A model generated the notes under the pieces. It was not told the DNA's origin and ran no database searches. It saw only the letters and a program-made list of their open reading frames with translations. Below are positions 53,671-63,902 of a DNA stretch of 64,000 nt, piece by piece. This DNA comes from JBBREP01 sp963716525 (GTDB taxonomy: Bacteria; Actinomycetota; Acidimicrobiia; IMCC26256; PALSA-610): assembly GCA_963716525.1 (NCBI GenBank), contig OY970315.1:3782001-3846000 (forward strand), in the 5' to 3' direction. A program made the position numbers and the translations under genes. Each line of letters begins with the position of its first letter. Positions within the stretch are counted from its first letter, which is position 1.

Positions 53671-54960
53671 GACGTGGCACTCGCCGGGCGAGCAGTGGTG
53701 GGGCGAGCAGTGGTGCCGGGTGCCGGCGTGCTCAGCGGCCGGGTCGTACCGCCGGGCGATCGCCACGAGAACCCGCGACCCGCTTCGAACTCGAGCAGCG
53801 GCCGTTCGAGCAGATGCCAGCTGAGCGCGCCCGCCACGACGCTCAACGAGAACGCGCTCACCCCGACCGTCCAGAACGGCGCCTCCAGCGCGATGCGCCC
53901 ACCCGACCATTGCACCGCGCGCACGATCCACGCATCGTGCCAGAGATAGATGCCGTACGACACGAGTCCGACGTACGCGAGCGGGCGCCAGGCCATGAGC
54001 CTCCGATAGAAGCCTCCGGGCTGGCCCACGAACGTGACCGGCGCGAGCAGGAACGCCGAACACAGGAGCTGGAACAGGTCGCGGCCGTGCGCGTCCCAAC
54101 CGGTCGAGTACGTGATGCCTTCGCTCGCGTGCGTGAAGAGCGGCACCGCAAAGAACCAGAACACCGCGGCGAGCGCGCAACCGTCGGCGAGGAGCGGCGC
54201 GAGCCGCGGCGGACCTCCTCGCGTGCGGGCGTACACGTCGATCACCGCGAAGGCCATGCCTACGGCGAACAGGTCGAGCGTGCCCGGGAGCCAGTGCTCG
54301 GCGACGTCGGGCAGGCCCGCGACGCGGTGGTACACGAGCACGCGGAACAAGAACGCGAAGATCCCGAGCCCAGCCGCACCAATCAGCTCGAGTTGCAGGC
54401 GCGCGCGGGTCGCAGCGACGGGTGACCGCACGCATCAGTGGCGCCCACAGCACGAGGAACCCGTAGAACGTCACCTCGGTGGAGAGCGTCCACGTGGGCA
54501 CGAGCACGTCGACGCCGAAGAAGCCCTTGTGCGTGTAGATCTGCGTGAGTGTGAACACGCGCAGCGTGTGCAACGTGGTGGTGGTGTGGATCCATCCGAG
54601 GGCATACAGGAGCACGAGGCTGGCCCAATAGGCGGGGAACACGCGCACGAACCGCCGGCGCAGGAAGCGCCGGGTCGACGGCGGTGACGTCCCGGCGAAC
54701 GCAGCCCTCACGAACGGCCGGTACAGCAGGAACGCCGAGATCATGAAGAAGATCGCCGGCCCGATCTCGAGGTGCCCGAGCAGGCCCGCGGGACGGCCCG
54801 AGATCGGTCCGAGGTGCACGTGCCAGGTGCTGCCGAACGTCGTGCCGGTGATGAAGGCGTTGTGCGTGAAGAACACCGCGATGAGGCCGAGTGCGCGCAG
54901 GCCTTCGAGACCCGCGAAGCGTTCCCGGGGCACGGCCATTGCCGGACCGGTGGGGGTCAC
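53667..54960 (-). CDS. Acyltransferase-3 (OafA/YrhL-like), frameshifted
   Basis: The second of three tandem acyltransferases. The N-terminus RFAGLEGLRALGLIAVFFTHNAF carries the catalytic His region, followed by RRRFVRVFPAYWASL and VPTWTLSTEVTFYGFLVLW. After the break near 54408 (one GC missing from a GCGCGC run) come LPDVAEHWLPGTLDLFAVGM and GLVSYGIYLWHDAW. The corrected length is 431. GTG 54960 overlaps the stop of the preceding acyltransferase. The acceptor is probably the same glycan, though the three paralogs are diverged and may add different groups or use different positions. Confidence 0.87.
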
Positions 54961-56255
54961 AACACCGCGCTCCGCGTGGTGAACGGCACGCGGTCCTTCA
55001 GGCGCAGCAGCGGTCGCTCCACCACGTAGTAGCTGAGCGTGGCGCACGCGGTGGCGCCGGCAACCGTGAGCACGAGGATGATCGGGAACGTCGACGACGA
55101 CAGATGCGCGGCGCCCGTGGCGAGCTGCGCGAGCGACGGCCGGCCCGTCCACTCCAGCCACTTGCCGAGCCAGCCCTCGTGCCATAGGTACACGCCGTAC
55201 GACACCGTGCCGAGATACGCGACCGGTCGCCAGCGCAAGAAGGCGCGTACCGGGCCCCGGTCCTGCGGCCCGAAGACCGCGGGCAGGCACAGGAACAGGG
55301 CGAACAGCGACTGGGCGATCTGCTGGCGGTCGGCCGACCAACCGATCGGAGTGTTCCCGGGCAGCGGCGCGCGCGGCAGCCCGAGGTGCGCGGCCACGAT
55401 CCAGAAGCACGCACCGGCGAGCACCCACCACAGCCAGGCCACCCGCCCGACCCACTCCACGAGCGGGTTCGTGCCCCGCCGGGCCACGTACGCCCGCACC
55501 GCGGCCAGCGCCATGCCGACCCCGAAGAGATCGAGGTACCCGGGCAGCCAGTGCGTGGCGATCCGCCCCACCGCGTGACGCCCGTCGATCGCGTACACCG
55601 CGCTGCGGTACACGTAACACGTGGCCACGAGCACGGCCGCGCCGGTCAGCTCGATGCGAAGGCGCGACTCGAGGCGCCGCCCGGCGGTCAGGCGGCGCAG
55701 CAACCAGGCATACGCCGGGAGCGCCGCGTAGTAGCTCACCTCCACGCAGAGCGTCCACGCCTGCGGGACACCGCCGAGAAAGCGATGCGTGTCGTAGATC
55801 TGGAGGAACCCGTAGTACACGACGATGTCGTGCAGGCCCGATACGTGCACGCCGAACAGCACCACCAGGCCGGTGAGCGCGATCCAATAGGCCGGCACGA
55901 TGCGCAGCACGCGCCGCCACCAGAACGTGGCCACGCGCAGCGGGCGGCGATCGTCGTAGCTGTCGGATACGTACGAGTGGTAGAGCAGGAAGCCCGAGAT
56001 CACGAAGAACACGACGATGCCGATGTCGAGCCGGGCGGTGTAGCCGCCGTAACGCGCGATCGACGTCGCACCGGTCACGAAGCCCACGTGCGTGCCCACC
56101 GCAGCCAGCACCGCGATGGCGCGCAGGCCGTCGAAGCACGGGAAGTGCGGCCGCGGCCGTCGCGCTGGTGGTACGTCGCCGGCCACGACCGGCCCGGTCG
56201 ACCCGGTCGACCCCCGCTCGCCTACGGCTCGCGCCCCCGGCGACTGGTCGTCCAT
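54957..56255 (-). CDS. Acyltransferase-3 (OafA/YrhL-like)
   Basis: This intact 432-residue acyltransferase has HFPCFDGLRAIAVLAAVGTH (catalytic His region), FWWRRVLRIVPAYWIAL, PQAWTLCVEVSYYAALP and YLGTVSYGVYLWHEGW. About ten transmembrane helices are expected. ATG 56255 lies 10 nt after the flavoprotein stop. TAGCAT ends 7 nt upstream, so an internal leaderless promoter is possible. Residues near the N-terminus (GARAVGERGS) are encoded by a copy of the dispersed GC-rich repeat. Confidence 0.92.
   Translation of the reverse strand: MDDQSPGARAVGERGSTGSTGPVVAGDVPPARRPRPHFPCFDGLRAIAVLAAVGTHVGFVTGATSIARYGGYTARLDIGIVVFFVISGFLLYHSYVSDSYDDRRPLRVATFWWRRVLRIVPAYWIALTGLVVLFGVHVSGLHDIVVYYGFLQIYDTHRFLGGVPQAWTLCVEVSYYAALPAYAWLLRRLTAGRRLESRLRIELTGAAVLVATCYVYRSAVYAIDGRHAVGRIATHWLPGYLDLFGVGMALAAVRAYVARRGTNPLVEWVGRVAWLWWVLAGACFWIVAAHLGLPRAPLPGNTPIGWSADRQQIAQSLFALFLCLPAVFGPQDRGPVRAFLRWRPVAYLGTVSYGVYLWHEGWLGKWLEWTGRPSLAQLATGAAHLSSSTFPIILVLTVAGATACATLSYYVVERPLLRLKDRVPFTTRSAVL
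56210..56240 (-). repeat. Dispersed GC-rich repeat, copy in the acyltransferase 5' end
   Basis: The minus-strand sequence GGGGCGCGAGCCGTAGGCGA and what follows match the hydrolase repeats at 3351 and the copy at 63928 except for one base (T for C). It is inside the coding region and read in frame. Confidence 0.75.
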
Positions 56256-56265
56256 CGTGGGGATG

Positions 56266-57846
56266 CTACGGGCGTGGACTCGTTCCGGCGCGCCGCTCGG
56301 CGGCAGCATCGATCGCCGCCCGCGGCAGGACCGGCGCGTCGCGTCCCGCACCCTCGCGACCCGGTCGCGGTACCCGCGCGACCTCGCCCTCTTCGTGGTA
56401 CTCGGCCTCTACGTTCACCTGCCACACGTCGTGGTCGGCACCGAGGATGTTCTCGACCGAGAGCATCGCGGTGAGCATCGAGTGGTCCTGGTTGTTGTAC
56501 TTGTGCATGCCGTTGCGGCCAGTCGGATACACGTTCGGCGTGTGCTCCGCGAGCCACTTGCGCAGCACCGCCACGTTGTCCTGGTAATGCTCGTCGTACA
56601 CGGGATAGGCCTTCGGCATCCGCACCACGTAGCCCGCCTCCACCTTCGACGCGTCGCCCAGACCGATCTGCTCGATCTCGCGCTTCGCCTGCGCGATCAG
56701 CTCGTCGTCAGGCTTCGTCCACATCTCATCGCCCTCGTTGACGAAGAACTCCATGCCGAGGCAGGTACGGCCTTCCTTCACGAGGTACGGCGACCACGAG
56801 CCGAAGTTCTGGATCCTTCCGACCTTCACACCGGTGTCGTTGATGTAGATCCAGTTGTCAGGGAACGAGTACTCCTGCGGCACCACGAGCGCAACCGTGA
56901 TGAAGTCACGGTGCGTGAGGCCGTCGGCCGCCTTGCGCACGTCGGAGGGGATCGGTGGTTCCATCGCCCGTGCCAGCGCGTTGATCGGCATCGAGGAGAT
57001 CACGCTCGTGCACGGGTACTCGTGCTCGTCGCCGTCGAGGTCGCGGGTGACCACGGCCCGCGCCGCACCGTCGGAGTGCTCGATGCGCACGACCGCCTCA
57101 CCGAAGTGGATCGACGCGCCGCGTTCGGTGACAATGTCGGCGCAGCGCTCCCACATCTGCCCGGGCCCGTACTTCGGGTAGTTGAACGTCTCGATCAGCG
57201 ACGTGAGCTGCTTCGACTTGGAACGGCGAGCCTTGATCGCCTTCGGTGTGATCGCGTCGACGATCGCGCTCATGAGCGACATGCCCTTCACGCGCTGCGC
57301 GCCCCAGTCGGACGAGATCTGCGTGCACGGCACGCCCCAGAGCTTCTCCGTGTAGTGCTTGAAGAAGTGCTCGTACAGCCGGGTGCCGAACTCCTTGGTG
57401 AAGAAGCCTTCGAGGTTGCTCGTGTCCTTTGGCGGATGGATGCGGGCCCAGAGGTACGAGAGCACGCACCGCACCGCCTCCACCGGGCCGATGTTGCGCA
57501 ACACGTTCATGACCCGGAGCGGGTAGTCGTAGAGCTTGCCTCGGTACAGCGTGCGGCTCATCCGCGGCCGCTGCAGGAACTCGTCGGCGCCCAGGATCTC
57601 GAACCAGAGGGAGTCGACCGCGCCGACCTTGGTGAAGAAGCGGTGGCCGCCGATGTCGAAGCGCCAGCCGTCACGCTCGACGGTGCGGCTGATCCCGCCG
57701 ACCACCGTGTCGGCCTCGAGGATCGTGGCCGACACGCCCTCCTTGGACAGCTGGTAGGCCGCGGTGAGACCCGCGGGTCCGGCCCCGACGACGACGACGC
57801 GGGGCGGCGAGGGCGCGCTCGATTCGGCTCGGACCTCGGCTGCCAT
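56266..57846 (-). CDS. NAD(P)/FAD-dependent oxidoreductase, UDP-galactopyranose-mutase-like
   Basis: This 526-residue flavoprotein has the dinucleotide-binding start RVVVVGAGPAGLTAAYQLSKEG (GxGxxG), ILEADTVVGGISRTVERDGW and DIGGHRFFTK. Later GLTHRDFITVALVVP and YPVYDEHYQDNVAVLRKWL match the amine-oxidase/mutase-like proteins found in glycan loci. A galactofuranose-forming or related sugar-isomerising role is plausible but unproven. GGGAG precedes ATG 57846. It heads an operon of five genes (this gene, three acyltransferases, one membrane protein). Confidence 0.88.
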   Translation of the reverse strand: MAAEVRAESSAPSPPRVVVVGAGPAGLTAAYQLSKEGVSATILEADTVVGGISRTVERDGWRFDIGGHRFFTKVGAVDSLWFEILGADEFLQRPRMSRTLYRGKLYDYPLRVMNVLRNIGPVEAVRCVLSYLWARIHPPKDTSNLEGFFTKEFGTRLYEHFFKHYTEKLWGVPCTQISSDWGAQRVKGMSLMSAIVDAITPKAIKARRSKSKQLTSLIETFNYPKYGPGQMWERCADIVTERGASIHFGEAVVRIEHSDGAARAVVTRDLDGDEHEYPCTSVISSMPINALARAMEPPIPSDVRKAADGLTHRDFITVALVVPQEYSFPDNWIYINDTGVKVGRIQNFGSWSPYLVKEGRTCLGMEFFVNEGDEMWTKPDDELIAQAKREIEQIGLGDASKVEAGYVVRMPKAYPVYDEHYQDNVAVLRKWLAEHTPNVYPTGRNGMHKYNNQDHSMLTAMLSVENILGADHDVWQVNVEAEYHEEGEVARVPRPGREGAGRDAPVLPRAAIDAAAERRAGTSPRP

Positions 57847-57976
57847 GCTCTCCCGCTCGCGTCGATCCGCTTCGGTGGTCGCCGGCCCTCCCCCGTGGGC
57901 CGAGCGCGGGCAGTGTATGTGGCGCGGGGGCGTGTCTCACCGGGCCCGTGTCGTGTTGTGACGGGAAACCCGTGGT

Positions 57977-58516
57977 ATGCAGACGCCGATGTCCGCCCAT
58001 CCGGCCCGGCTCCGCGCGCGCCCGCGGCTGGTCCTGGGATGCGTCGTGACTGCGGTGTGCACCGCGGCCGGCTGCAGCACGCCGAGCGTCGCCGGGGAGA
58101 GCTTCCAGCGCGGCCGCCACCGTGTCGTGGAGCTGCTCGACGAGTCGGGCGCGGCGTTGCCCGCGGGCAGCGGATTCCGCCCGGTCACGCTGTCCGACAC
58201 GGACCGGGAGGTGTGCCGCAAGAAGTTCCTCGGCTACTCGCTCGGCGGGAGCGTCGCGCGCCGTCCCGAGGTCACCCAGATCGTGAACCTGCCCAAGGGC
58301 ACCGACCCCGACACGATGGTCCCGAGGATCGAAGCGGTCTGGCGGGCCCACGGCTACCGCATCGACCGCTCGGGTCTGTCGGATCCGAAGTTCCCGAAGC
58401 TGCGCGCCTACACGGGCGACTACACGCTCGTCGCCACGAGCTTCTCGCACACACCGGGTTTCAGCGACGCACCCCGGATCACGCTGTACGTAGTCGGCGC
58501 CTGTATGCGCGGCTGA
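57977..58516 (+). CDS. Putative lipoprotein of unknown function
   Basis: This 179-residue exported protein has a basic start, hydrophobic core LVLGCVVTAVCTAAGC and a lipobox (TAAGC). The mature domain begins after STPSVAGES. It contains RPVTLSDTDREVCRKKFLGYSLG and a conserved-looking pair of cysteines (EVCRKK and GACMRG) that may be bridged. No family was recognised. It is divergent from the flavoprotein gene (130-bp gap) and overlaps the convergent fusion gene by 38 nt. A small hairpin (ACGGG-AAA-CCCGT) lies just before the start. Confidence 0.75.
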   Translation: MQTPMSAHPARLRARPRLVLGCVVTAVCTAAGCSTPSVAGESFQRGRHRVVELLDESGAALPAGSGFRPVTLSDTDREVCRKKFLGYSLGGSVARRPEVTQIVNLPKGTDPDTMVPRIEAVWRAHGYRIDRSGLSDPKFPKLRAYTGDYTLVATSFSHTPGFSDAPRITLYVVGACMRG

Positions 58517-60944
58517 GTCCGACGAGCGCGAACGCGGCCAGCACTGGAAGCATCACGTCGACGGGCACGCGGTAGCGGGTAATGCCGAAGCTCGTCATGG
58601 CGGTGAACGTCGCCAGCGCGGCGATCACGAGGAACGGCCAGATCAGCACCCGCCGCCTGCGCAGCAGCACGAGCCCCGCGATCGCGAGCGGCATGAGCGC
58701 GACGTACTGCCAGGCTGCGAGCTGCGACGGCCCCGCGCCGCGCCCTTCGATGTGCGAGTCGAGCTTGATGTTCTGCGCCGGCGTCGGACGCCCATAGACG
58801 CCCCAGATCCGCGCCGCACGGGCGACCGCGACGACCGGGAACCACGACAGGTGCTGGCGCATGTAGCGCAGGCCGTGGGTGCGCCAGTTCAGCTCGCGAT
58901 CGGACTCGTCACCCGACAGGTCGCGCGCCAGCTTCGTGTCGCACGCGCCCGACCAGTAGCCGATGTAATCGCCGTAGTAGGTGTCGTGGCAGTTGCCCGA
59001 GAGCGTCACGCCGCCCAGACCCGTGCTCATGTACACGGGACGGTGGAAGCGCGAGAGGTTGTACCCGACCCAGGGCATGACGATCACCACCACCACGAGC
59101 GCGGCGGCGCCGATCTGGCGCAGCCGCTCGGGCCGCGCGAGGGCGTGGCGGGCCCACACGATCGGCACGATCACGAGCACCGTGAGCGCGAGCAGCTCGG
59201 CCCGGCTCATCGCGGCGAGCGCCACCGCGCCGCCGAGCAGCGCCGCGTTCCGCAGGGTGGGGCGATCGTGATATACGACGATCGCGAGCAGCACGAGCGC
59301 GACCGCGAACGCCGCCATGCTCTCCGACATCAGCATCTCGTCGTTGATCCACAGATTCGCGTACACGGCCGCCATCGCGGCCGCGAGCAGGCCCACGAGA
59401 TCCGGGCGCGCGCGTCGCCCGGGAAGGCGTGGCGCGCCAGCGCACGCGCGACCAAGCCGACGATGCAGATCGTGGCCGCGCCGAGCAGGCATGACGCGAC
59501 GCGGTGGTAGGTCTCGCTCCCCAGGCCCACCTTCGTGAACGCCGCGAGATACAGGATGTAGGCAGGGGGATGCTCGGCGCTCTGCTGGATTCGCGGCGTC
59601 GCGGCCTGCCACTGGAAAGGGTCGATGAAGCCCAGGCCGTGCGCAACCGCGGTGGCCTGCCAGTGGTAGTAGTACGCGTCGCCGGTGAGCCGAATCCGCC
59701 CGCGCTCCGCGAGCACGTAGAGCACCCGCCACGCGAACGCCGCGAAGGTGATCACGGCGAGCGCGGCCCGGAACGACATGTGCCTGGTGCGTGGCACCCG
59801 ACCGGCGTGCAGGATCGGCCGTTCGACCGCGTACCAGCTCAGCGTCGAGACGCCGATCGTCACGGGCAGCGCGACGGCGAGCAGCTGCAGCTCGCTCACG
59901 TTGCCACCGGCCGTGCGGAGCCAGTCGTCGTGCACGACGACGACGATCCAGTAGTGCCAGAGGAAGATGCCGTAGCTGATGCGCCCGAGGAAGCGGGCGA
60001 CTGGGTTGTCGACCACGTGCATCACCGGTGCCCGCCACACCCCGCGCCGAGCCCAGTCGTGCGGTGCGAATGCCACCGGTGCCACGAGCAGGAGCGCCGC
60101 GGCCGCGTAGAAAAGTTGCGACTCGAGTGCGTTCTCGCGACCCGGGGAGATGTGGAGTTGGGCGCGCGCCACGAGCAGCAGCGCGGCCGCGACCCATGCG
60201 AGCACCGCATGCTCCCCCAGCCACTCGGCTGCCTTGCGGAGACGGGTGGCGGTCTCGGCGTCGGCCGCGACGACCGCCATGAGCATGCCCACTCCGAAGG
60301 CCATCGTGAAGTTTGGGAGCCATTGCTGGTGGATCGCGCTGCCGGTGGTGGTGGTCGTCCACACGAGCCAGATCAGGGCGAGCCCGGCGAGGCCCGCGTA
60401 CTCGGCCCGCCGACCGAACCGGCGGCCGAGACGGCCCAGCGCGAGCGCGTAGAGCGGCAGCACGAGATAGAAGCTCACCTCCACCGCGAGGCTCCATGTC
60501 TGGGGCAGCCCGCGCACCGTGTCGGCGAAGTTCGTGTAGATGTGGGTGAGCGTGAACTGCTCGATCACCGGGCGCAGCCCCGCGGCGGCGTTCAGCTGCG
60601 CGTCGTGGATCGCGACGAAGTAGGCGAGCGCCACCCAATAGGCCGGGTAGATGCGGAGCACGCGGTTGCGGAAGTACTCACGGACCACCGGCTCCTGCCG
60701 CCCGTCGAGGTGCGCGTGGGCCCAGCCCCGGTAGAGCAGGAATCCCGAGAGTGCGAAGAACACCCATACGCCGAACCGCAGCTGGGCGATGAACGCGTGT
60801 TGTCGGTGCGAGGCCAGGTGCAGGAAATCGACGTGGTAGACGACGATCGCGAGCCGACGCGATGGCGCGCAGGCCGTCGAAGCCGGCGAGACGCCGCCGG
60901 GCCGCCGCACCTGCGGCCGGGGACTCGGGCCCCGTAGACTCCAC
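58479..60944 (-). CDS. Acyltransferase-3 fused to a GT-C glycosyltransferase (paralog), frameshifted
   Basis: The start (GTG 60944) gives STGPESPAAG then RRRLAGFDGLRAIA, the acyltransferase-3 beginning. The continuation RLAIVVYHVDFLHL (catalytic His), RNRVLRIYPAYWVAL, PQTWSLAVEVSFYLVLPLY and RISYGIFLWHYWIV follows after a break near 60868. From about residue 400 a GT-C module follows: RLTGDAYYYHWQATAVAHG, SAEHPPAYILYLAA, then past a break near 59410 NLWINDEMLMSESM and FGITRYRVPVDVMLPVLAAF. The corrected length is 821. The two fusion proteins align along their whole length, which argues against an assembly chimera. It is head-to-head with the 60949 gene. Confidence 0.85.
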
Positions 60945-60948
60945 GGCA

Positions 60949-62580
60949 ATGGTGCGCGCGCCGGCGGAGTCCGTTGGCGCCGTCGGAGCGTCGCCCGGCA
61001 GTGAGTCGGCGCGTGACGTCGGTGACACGCCACGAACGTTTAGCATCGCCGCCACCGTCGGCAGCGCCATGGCGCTGCTGCTGTTCACGGTGCTCCTGCG
61101 CCGCAGGCCCCCGGGCTTCGGTGGCATCCTCGACGCGCAGGCGCGCGCGCTGTTCCACGGTCGCTGGAACATGCCACTGCGGCCGCTCGGTATCGAAGCG
61201 TTCGCGATCCACGGCCGCTACTACACGTACTTCGGTTTGTGGCCGTCGATCGTGCGCATGCCCGTGCTGCTCGTCACGAACCGCTTCGACGGCCACCTCA
61301 CCTCGGCGTCGATGGTGCTCGCCCTCGCGGTGACGATGGTGTCCACCGCACGGCTGCACTGGTCGATCCGCGAGGTGGTACGGCCCGCGGCGCCGCTCCG
61401 CACCGGCGAGGCCCTCGCCGTAGGCGGCTTCCAGCTCCTCGTGGGCGCGGGCTCGGTGATCATCTTCCTCGGCAGCCGCCCCCTCGTGTACCACGAGCTC
61501 GAGCTATGGGGCATCGCGACGGCACTGCTCACGGCCGACTGCCTGTGCCGCTACGCGCGCGCCCCGTCGTTCGGGCGCGCCGTCGCGGCCGGGCTGGCCG
61601 CCACGGTGGCCGCGATGTCGCGGCCTTCCGTCGGCTTCGGCGCGATCGCCGCGGTCGGGTTGCTGGTGCTCGCCGAGGCCGTGCGGCGGCCGGGCTCGCA
61701 CGAGCCACCGCGCGCGTGGTCGCGCATCGGCGTGCTCGCGGGGACGGGCGTCGTGCTGCCCGGCGCCGTGTACGCACTGATCAACGAGGCCCGCTTCGGA
61801 ACGCTGTACTCGTTACCGCTGGACCGGCAGGTGTTCACGGCCGTCGATCATCAACGCCAGCTCACGCTCGCGGCGAACGGCGGCAGCCTCTTCGGCATCA
61901 AGTTCTTGCCGACCACGCTGTTGCAGTACATGCGGCCCGACGCGATCCGCTTTACCGGGCACTACCCGTTCGTCGACTTCCCGCTGCACCGCGCGCACGT
62001 GTTCGGCAACGTGGTGTTCGACACGCTCGACCGGTCGTCGAGCATCACCGCGAGCATGCCGGGCCTGCTCGTGCTCGCCGCGATCGGCGCGGTGTTCGTG
62101 GCGCACCGGCGCGGGTTGCTCGCGTGGGCGGTGGCGCCGGCGGCAATCGGGCTCACGGCCGGCACGGCGTTCGTGCTCACGATCGCGTACGTGACGAACC
62201 GTTACCTCGCCGATTTCGTGCCGCCGCTCGTGGTGCTGTCGATTGCCGGCGTGCAGGGCATCGCGTCCACCCGACCGCGGCGCGCCCGTTCGGGGGACCT
62301 GGGCCGCCTCGGAGTGGGCGCGCTCGTGGCGCTGTGCGCATTCGGTGCCTGGGCGTCGTTCGGTCTCGCGGTCGTGTACCAGCGGGATTTGCGGCCCCAG
62401 GACCCCGGCTACGGCCGCGGCACCGGTGCATCCGCGGCGGCGACCGCTCCGGCGGTGACGGCCGCGCCGGCAACCGGCGTACGTCTCGCTCGCAACTCGC
62501 CCACGAGCCAGGCGGCACCGATCGCGGCGAGCATCACGATCGACGGCTCGGCCGTGGCGCGCAGGCGCGTCTGGCCGTAG
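60949..62580 (+). CDS. Polytopic membrane protein of the glycan locus (GT-C-like), unknown function
   Basis: This 543-residue protein has about eleven hydrophobic segments. The first loop has GGILDAQARALFHGRWNMPL and IEAFAIHGRYYTYFGLWPSIVRMPVLL, with acidic and aromatic residues as in a large group of uncharacterised actinobacterial GT-C-like proteins. A later loop has PLDRQVFTAVDHQRQLTLAANGG. ATG 60949 lies only 4 bp from the start of the divergent gene, so one or both starts are uncertain. The last ~50 residues are low-complexity and overlap the convergent gene by 172 nt; the native end may be earlier. Confidence 0.75.
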   Translation: MVRAPAESVGAVGASPGSESARDVGDTPRTFSIAATVGSAMALLLFTVLLRRRPPGFGGILDAQARALFHGRWNMPLRPLGIEAFAIHGRYYTYFGLWPSIVRMPVLLVTNRFDGHLTSASMVLALAVTMVSTARLHWSIREVVRPAAPLRTGEALAVGGFQLLVGAGSVIIFLGSRPLVYHELELWGIATALLTADCLCRYARAPSFGRAVAAGLAATVAAMSRPSVGFGAIAAVGLLVLAEAVRRPGSHEPPRAWSRIGVLAGTGVVLPGAVYALINEARFGTLYSLPLDRQVFTAVDHQRQLTLAANGGSLFGIKFLPTTLLQYMRPDAIRFTGHYPFVDFPLHRAHVFGNVVFDTLDRSSSITASMPGLLVLAAIGAVFVAHRRGLLAWAVAPAAIGLTAGTAFVLTIAYVTNRYLADFVPPLVVLSIAGVQGIASTRPRRARSGDLGRLGVGALVALCAFGAWASFGLAVVYQRDLRPQDPGYGRGTGASAAATAPAVTAAPATGVRLARNSPTSQAAPIAASITIDGSAVARRRVWP

Positions 62581-63902
62581 GTGGCGGCCGCGACAGCCGT
62601 CACCGAGATCGCGGGGACCACGAGGATCCAGAGCGCGCGGGCCTGGCGACGGCGCACCATGATCGTGGCACCGGCGATCGCGAGGAGGAGCAACGGGTAG
62701 TAGGCCACGAGCCCGAGCACAGTGACCCACGCCTCGCGGCTCTCGCCCCGGTTGTAGGTGACCATGTCGACCGGGCGGTACAGGCTCCACGCACGGCCGA
62801 CTCGCGCCGCGACGACCACCGGCAGCCGACCGAGGTGATCGCGCATGTACGTGATCGCCTTGTGGCGATACAGGTTCGAGATCTCGGACTGGTCGAGGTG
62901 CCGGTGCGCCTTCGCCATCTCGGCCCCATCGAGACGCGCGCGAGCTCGGTGTCACCGTACGAGCACGGCGGGACGATCACCCACATTCCGAGCTGGGGGC
63001 CGTGGTATACGGGGTCGCAGTTCGAACCCGCGAGCGCAAGCCCGTCGTTCGTGGAGATGAGCACCCGATCGTGGAAGCGCCCCGCGTTGTACGCGTACCA
63101 CGGCGCGAGCACCACGACGCACGCCACCGCGGCAGCGGCGACCGCGGTCACGACGGCGCGGGGGCCGGCGGCGCGCGACCACCACGCGAGCGCGAGCACG
63201 AGCAACGGCGCGAGCACGAGCAGCTCGGCGCGCGCGAGCGCGGCGAACGCGCAGAGCGCGCCGACCGAGCGCGAACCGCCACGGGGACGGCCGTTCGCGG
63301 CACCACCACGCGGCGAGCAGCGTGAGGAGCACGCACGTGATCGCGACCGTCTCGGAGAACAGCAACCCGTCGTTCACCCACAGGTACGGGTAGAGCGCGG
63401 CGATGGCGCCTGCGACGATCGCGACCGTCGCGCCGGCGAACCGGCGGGTGAGCACGATGAGGAGGAACACGTTGAATGTGCCGAGCAGCGCCATGAAGTA
63501 GCGCTGCTCGCGCACGTGGTTGTGCACGACCGTGGTCGGCGTGAGGTGCGTCGAGTCGGCGACCGTCGAGAGCGGAAGGTGGTTGAACGCGAACGACACC
63601 CCGGCAAGCACGATCGCGGCGAGCGGAGGATGGTCGGCGGTTGCGACGCCGGGGTGGAACGCGTCCGTGAACCCCTTGCCCCGTGCGATCTGGTTCGCCG
63701 CGGCGTTGTAGTAGATCTGGTCGTTCGCCTTGCCCTGGCCCTCGCCGGTGCATTCCGAGTGGTACTCGCCCACCACCCGGCCGTGGTACGTGACCACGCA
63801 TGGTCCGGCCTTTGCGAACGTCACGTAGCTCAGACGCACGCCCGCGGCGACGACGAGGACGATCAGGACCGCATACGACCCGAGCGCGCACGTGGACCTC
63901 AC
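62409..63902 (-). CDS. GT-C glycosyltransferase-like membrane protein (ArnT/PMT type), two frameshifts
   Basis: This protein resembles the C-terminal half of the two fusion proteins: GKANDQIYYNAAANQIARGKGF (acidic/aromatic first loop), ATADHPPLAAIVLAG, LYPYLWVNDGLLFSE and APWYAYNAGRFHDRVLISTNDG. After the second break come EMAKAHRHLDQSEISN and TYMRDHLGRLPVVVAARVGR. Breaks near 63275 (one CG missing) and 62940 (an extra 2 nt) correct to 497 residues. GTG 63902 overlaps the preceding stop (GTGA). It probably uses a polyprenyl-phosphate sugar donor on the outer face of the membrane. Confidence 0.82.

Noticed and set aside
50947..56139. One giant minus-strand protein of about 1730 residues
   Set aside because: The frame stays open only because of chance and frame breaks; it crosses four genes with their own starts, complete acyltransferase domains and 4-nt overlaps.
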